From: Vacuolonema iberomarrocanum LEGE 07170
GTDB lineage: Bacteria; Cyanobacteriota; Cyanobacteriia; Elainellales; Elainellaceae
Assembly (NCBI GenBank): GCA_015207365.1
Contig: JADEXA010000002.1
Span: forward strand, 166,617-230,616
Direction of reading: 5' to 3'
Length of the DNA: 64,000 nt
Both the position numbers and the translations under genes were made by a program. Each line of letters opens with the position of its first letter. Positions within the stretch are counted from its first letter, which is position 1. The notes under the pieces are model-generated. The model did no database searches, was not told where the DNA came from, and was given only the letters and a program-made list of their open reading frames with translations. This document shows positions 63,896-64,000 of the stretch, in pieces.

Positions 63896-64000
63896 TTAGC
63901 CGTTGATGGAAGGAGCCGTCAGTGCAACAGGTGCAGACTCGCCAGACGCCAAATCCAAGGGGAAGTTGTGAGCATTGCGCTCGTGCATTACTTCCATACC
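63896..64000 (-). CDS. psbA: Photosystem II D1 protein, second copy (partial)
   Basis: C-terminal 34 residues only; the gene continues beyond the window. Sequence [18 protein letters not shown] is identical to copy 1 through the processing site. The tail after it differs: [16 protein letters not shown] here, one residue shorter than in the first copy. Same strand as the first copy, about 17 kb apart. Which light condition each copy serves cannot be judged from this fragment. Confidence 0.97.
   Translation of the reverse strand, partial: GMEVMHERNAHNFPLDLASGESAPVALTAPSING

Overview
The window looks like a chromosomal segment of a photosynthetic cyanobacterium. It carries the cytochrome b6f genes petC and petA, one complete and one partial psbA (D1 protein), a large KtrA/TrkA-type gene, several cyanobacteria-restricted families (DUF3067, DUF3685), and very many HIP1-type GCGATCGC octamers. 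Base composition is moderate. Gene content resembles Leptolyngbya-like filamentous strains, but the sequence alone does not fix the genus. No tRNA, rRNA or CRISPR array was recognised.

Layout. 1-6.6 kb: a tRNA-binding-domain pseudogene, DUF3067, petC-petA, DUF1643, a DUF4349 lipoprotein, ktrA-anmK. 7.1-13.1 kb: a complete urea ABC transporter, urtA-B-C-D-E on the minus strand, led by a textbook NtcA promoter; UrtD carries a fused TerB-like domain. 13.6-21 kb: uvrB, a Ser/Thr kinase with a duplicated output module, and a GAF-GAF-GGDEF-EAL protein with a probable bilin cysteine. 21-28 kb: a gene-poor stretch, an AAC(6')-like gene broken by a palindromic element, a TylF-like methyltransferase, an SRPBCC protein, a dynamin-like GTPase, rpsU, and an unknown family (427 aa) that has a paralogue (479 aa) at 44.3 kb. 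28.5-38.4 kb: murF, an LpxB-related gene, glgA, the cobA-hemD-coaE operon and an oxidoreductase. 38.6-50.5 kb: a peptidoglycan-binding protein, glk, a BtuR-like protein with a lost P-loop, an inactive-looking ADP-ribosylglycohydrolase homologue, psbA, mtnP and an XRE-GrpE-like fusion. 50.2-64 kb: a small secreted protein and a YHS lipoprotein that share an upstream module, DoxX, birA, pgeF, a sodium:solute symporter, a cupin/MmyB-type regulator pair, a decayed hydrolase, a PIN/nuclease-fold pair, a PsbP-like protein, DUF3685, a GNAT protein and the 3' end of a second psbA.

The most unusual content is a set of short, nearly perfect palindromes dispersed between genes. At least five sequence families occur; most have long arms around a three-base loop (GGT, GGC or GCT). 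One family (here B, five copies, about 83-90 bp) behaves like a miniature mobile element. Three copies lie between exact direct repeats of 8-16 bp whose starts are 97-99 bp apart. One copy interrupts the AAC(6')-like gene so exactly that removing the element and one repeat restores the reading frame and the conserved C-terminus. Another appears to have cut short the C-terminus of the 479-aa unknown protein. No transposase is encoded in the window.
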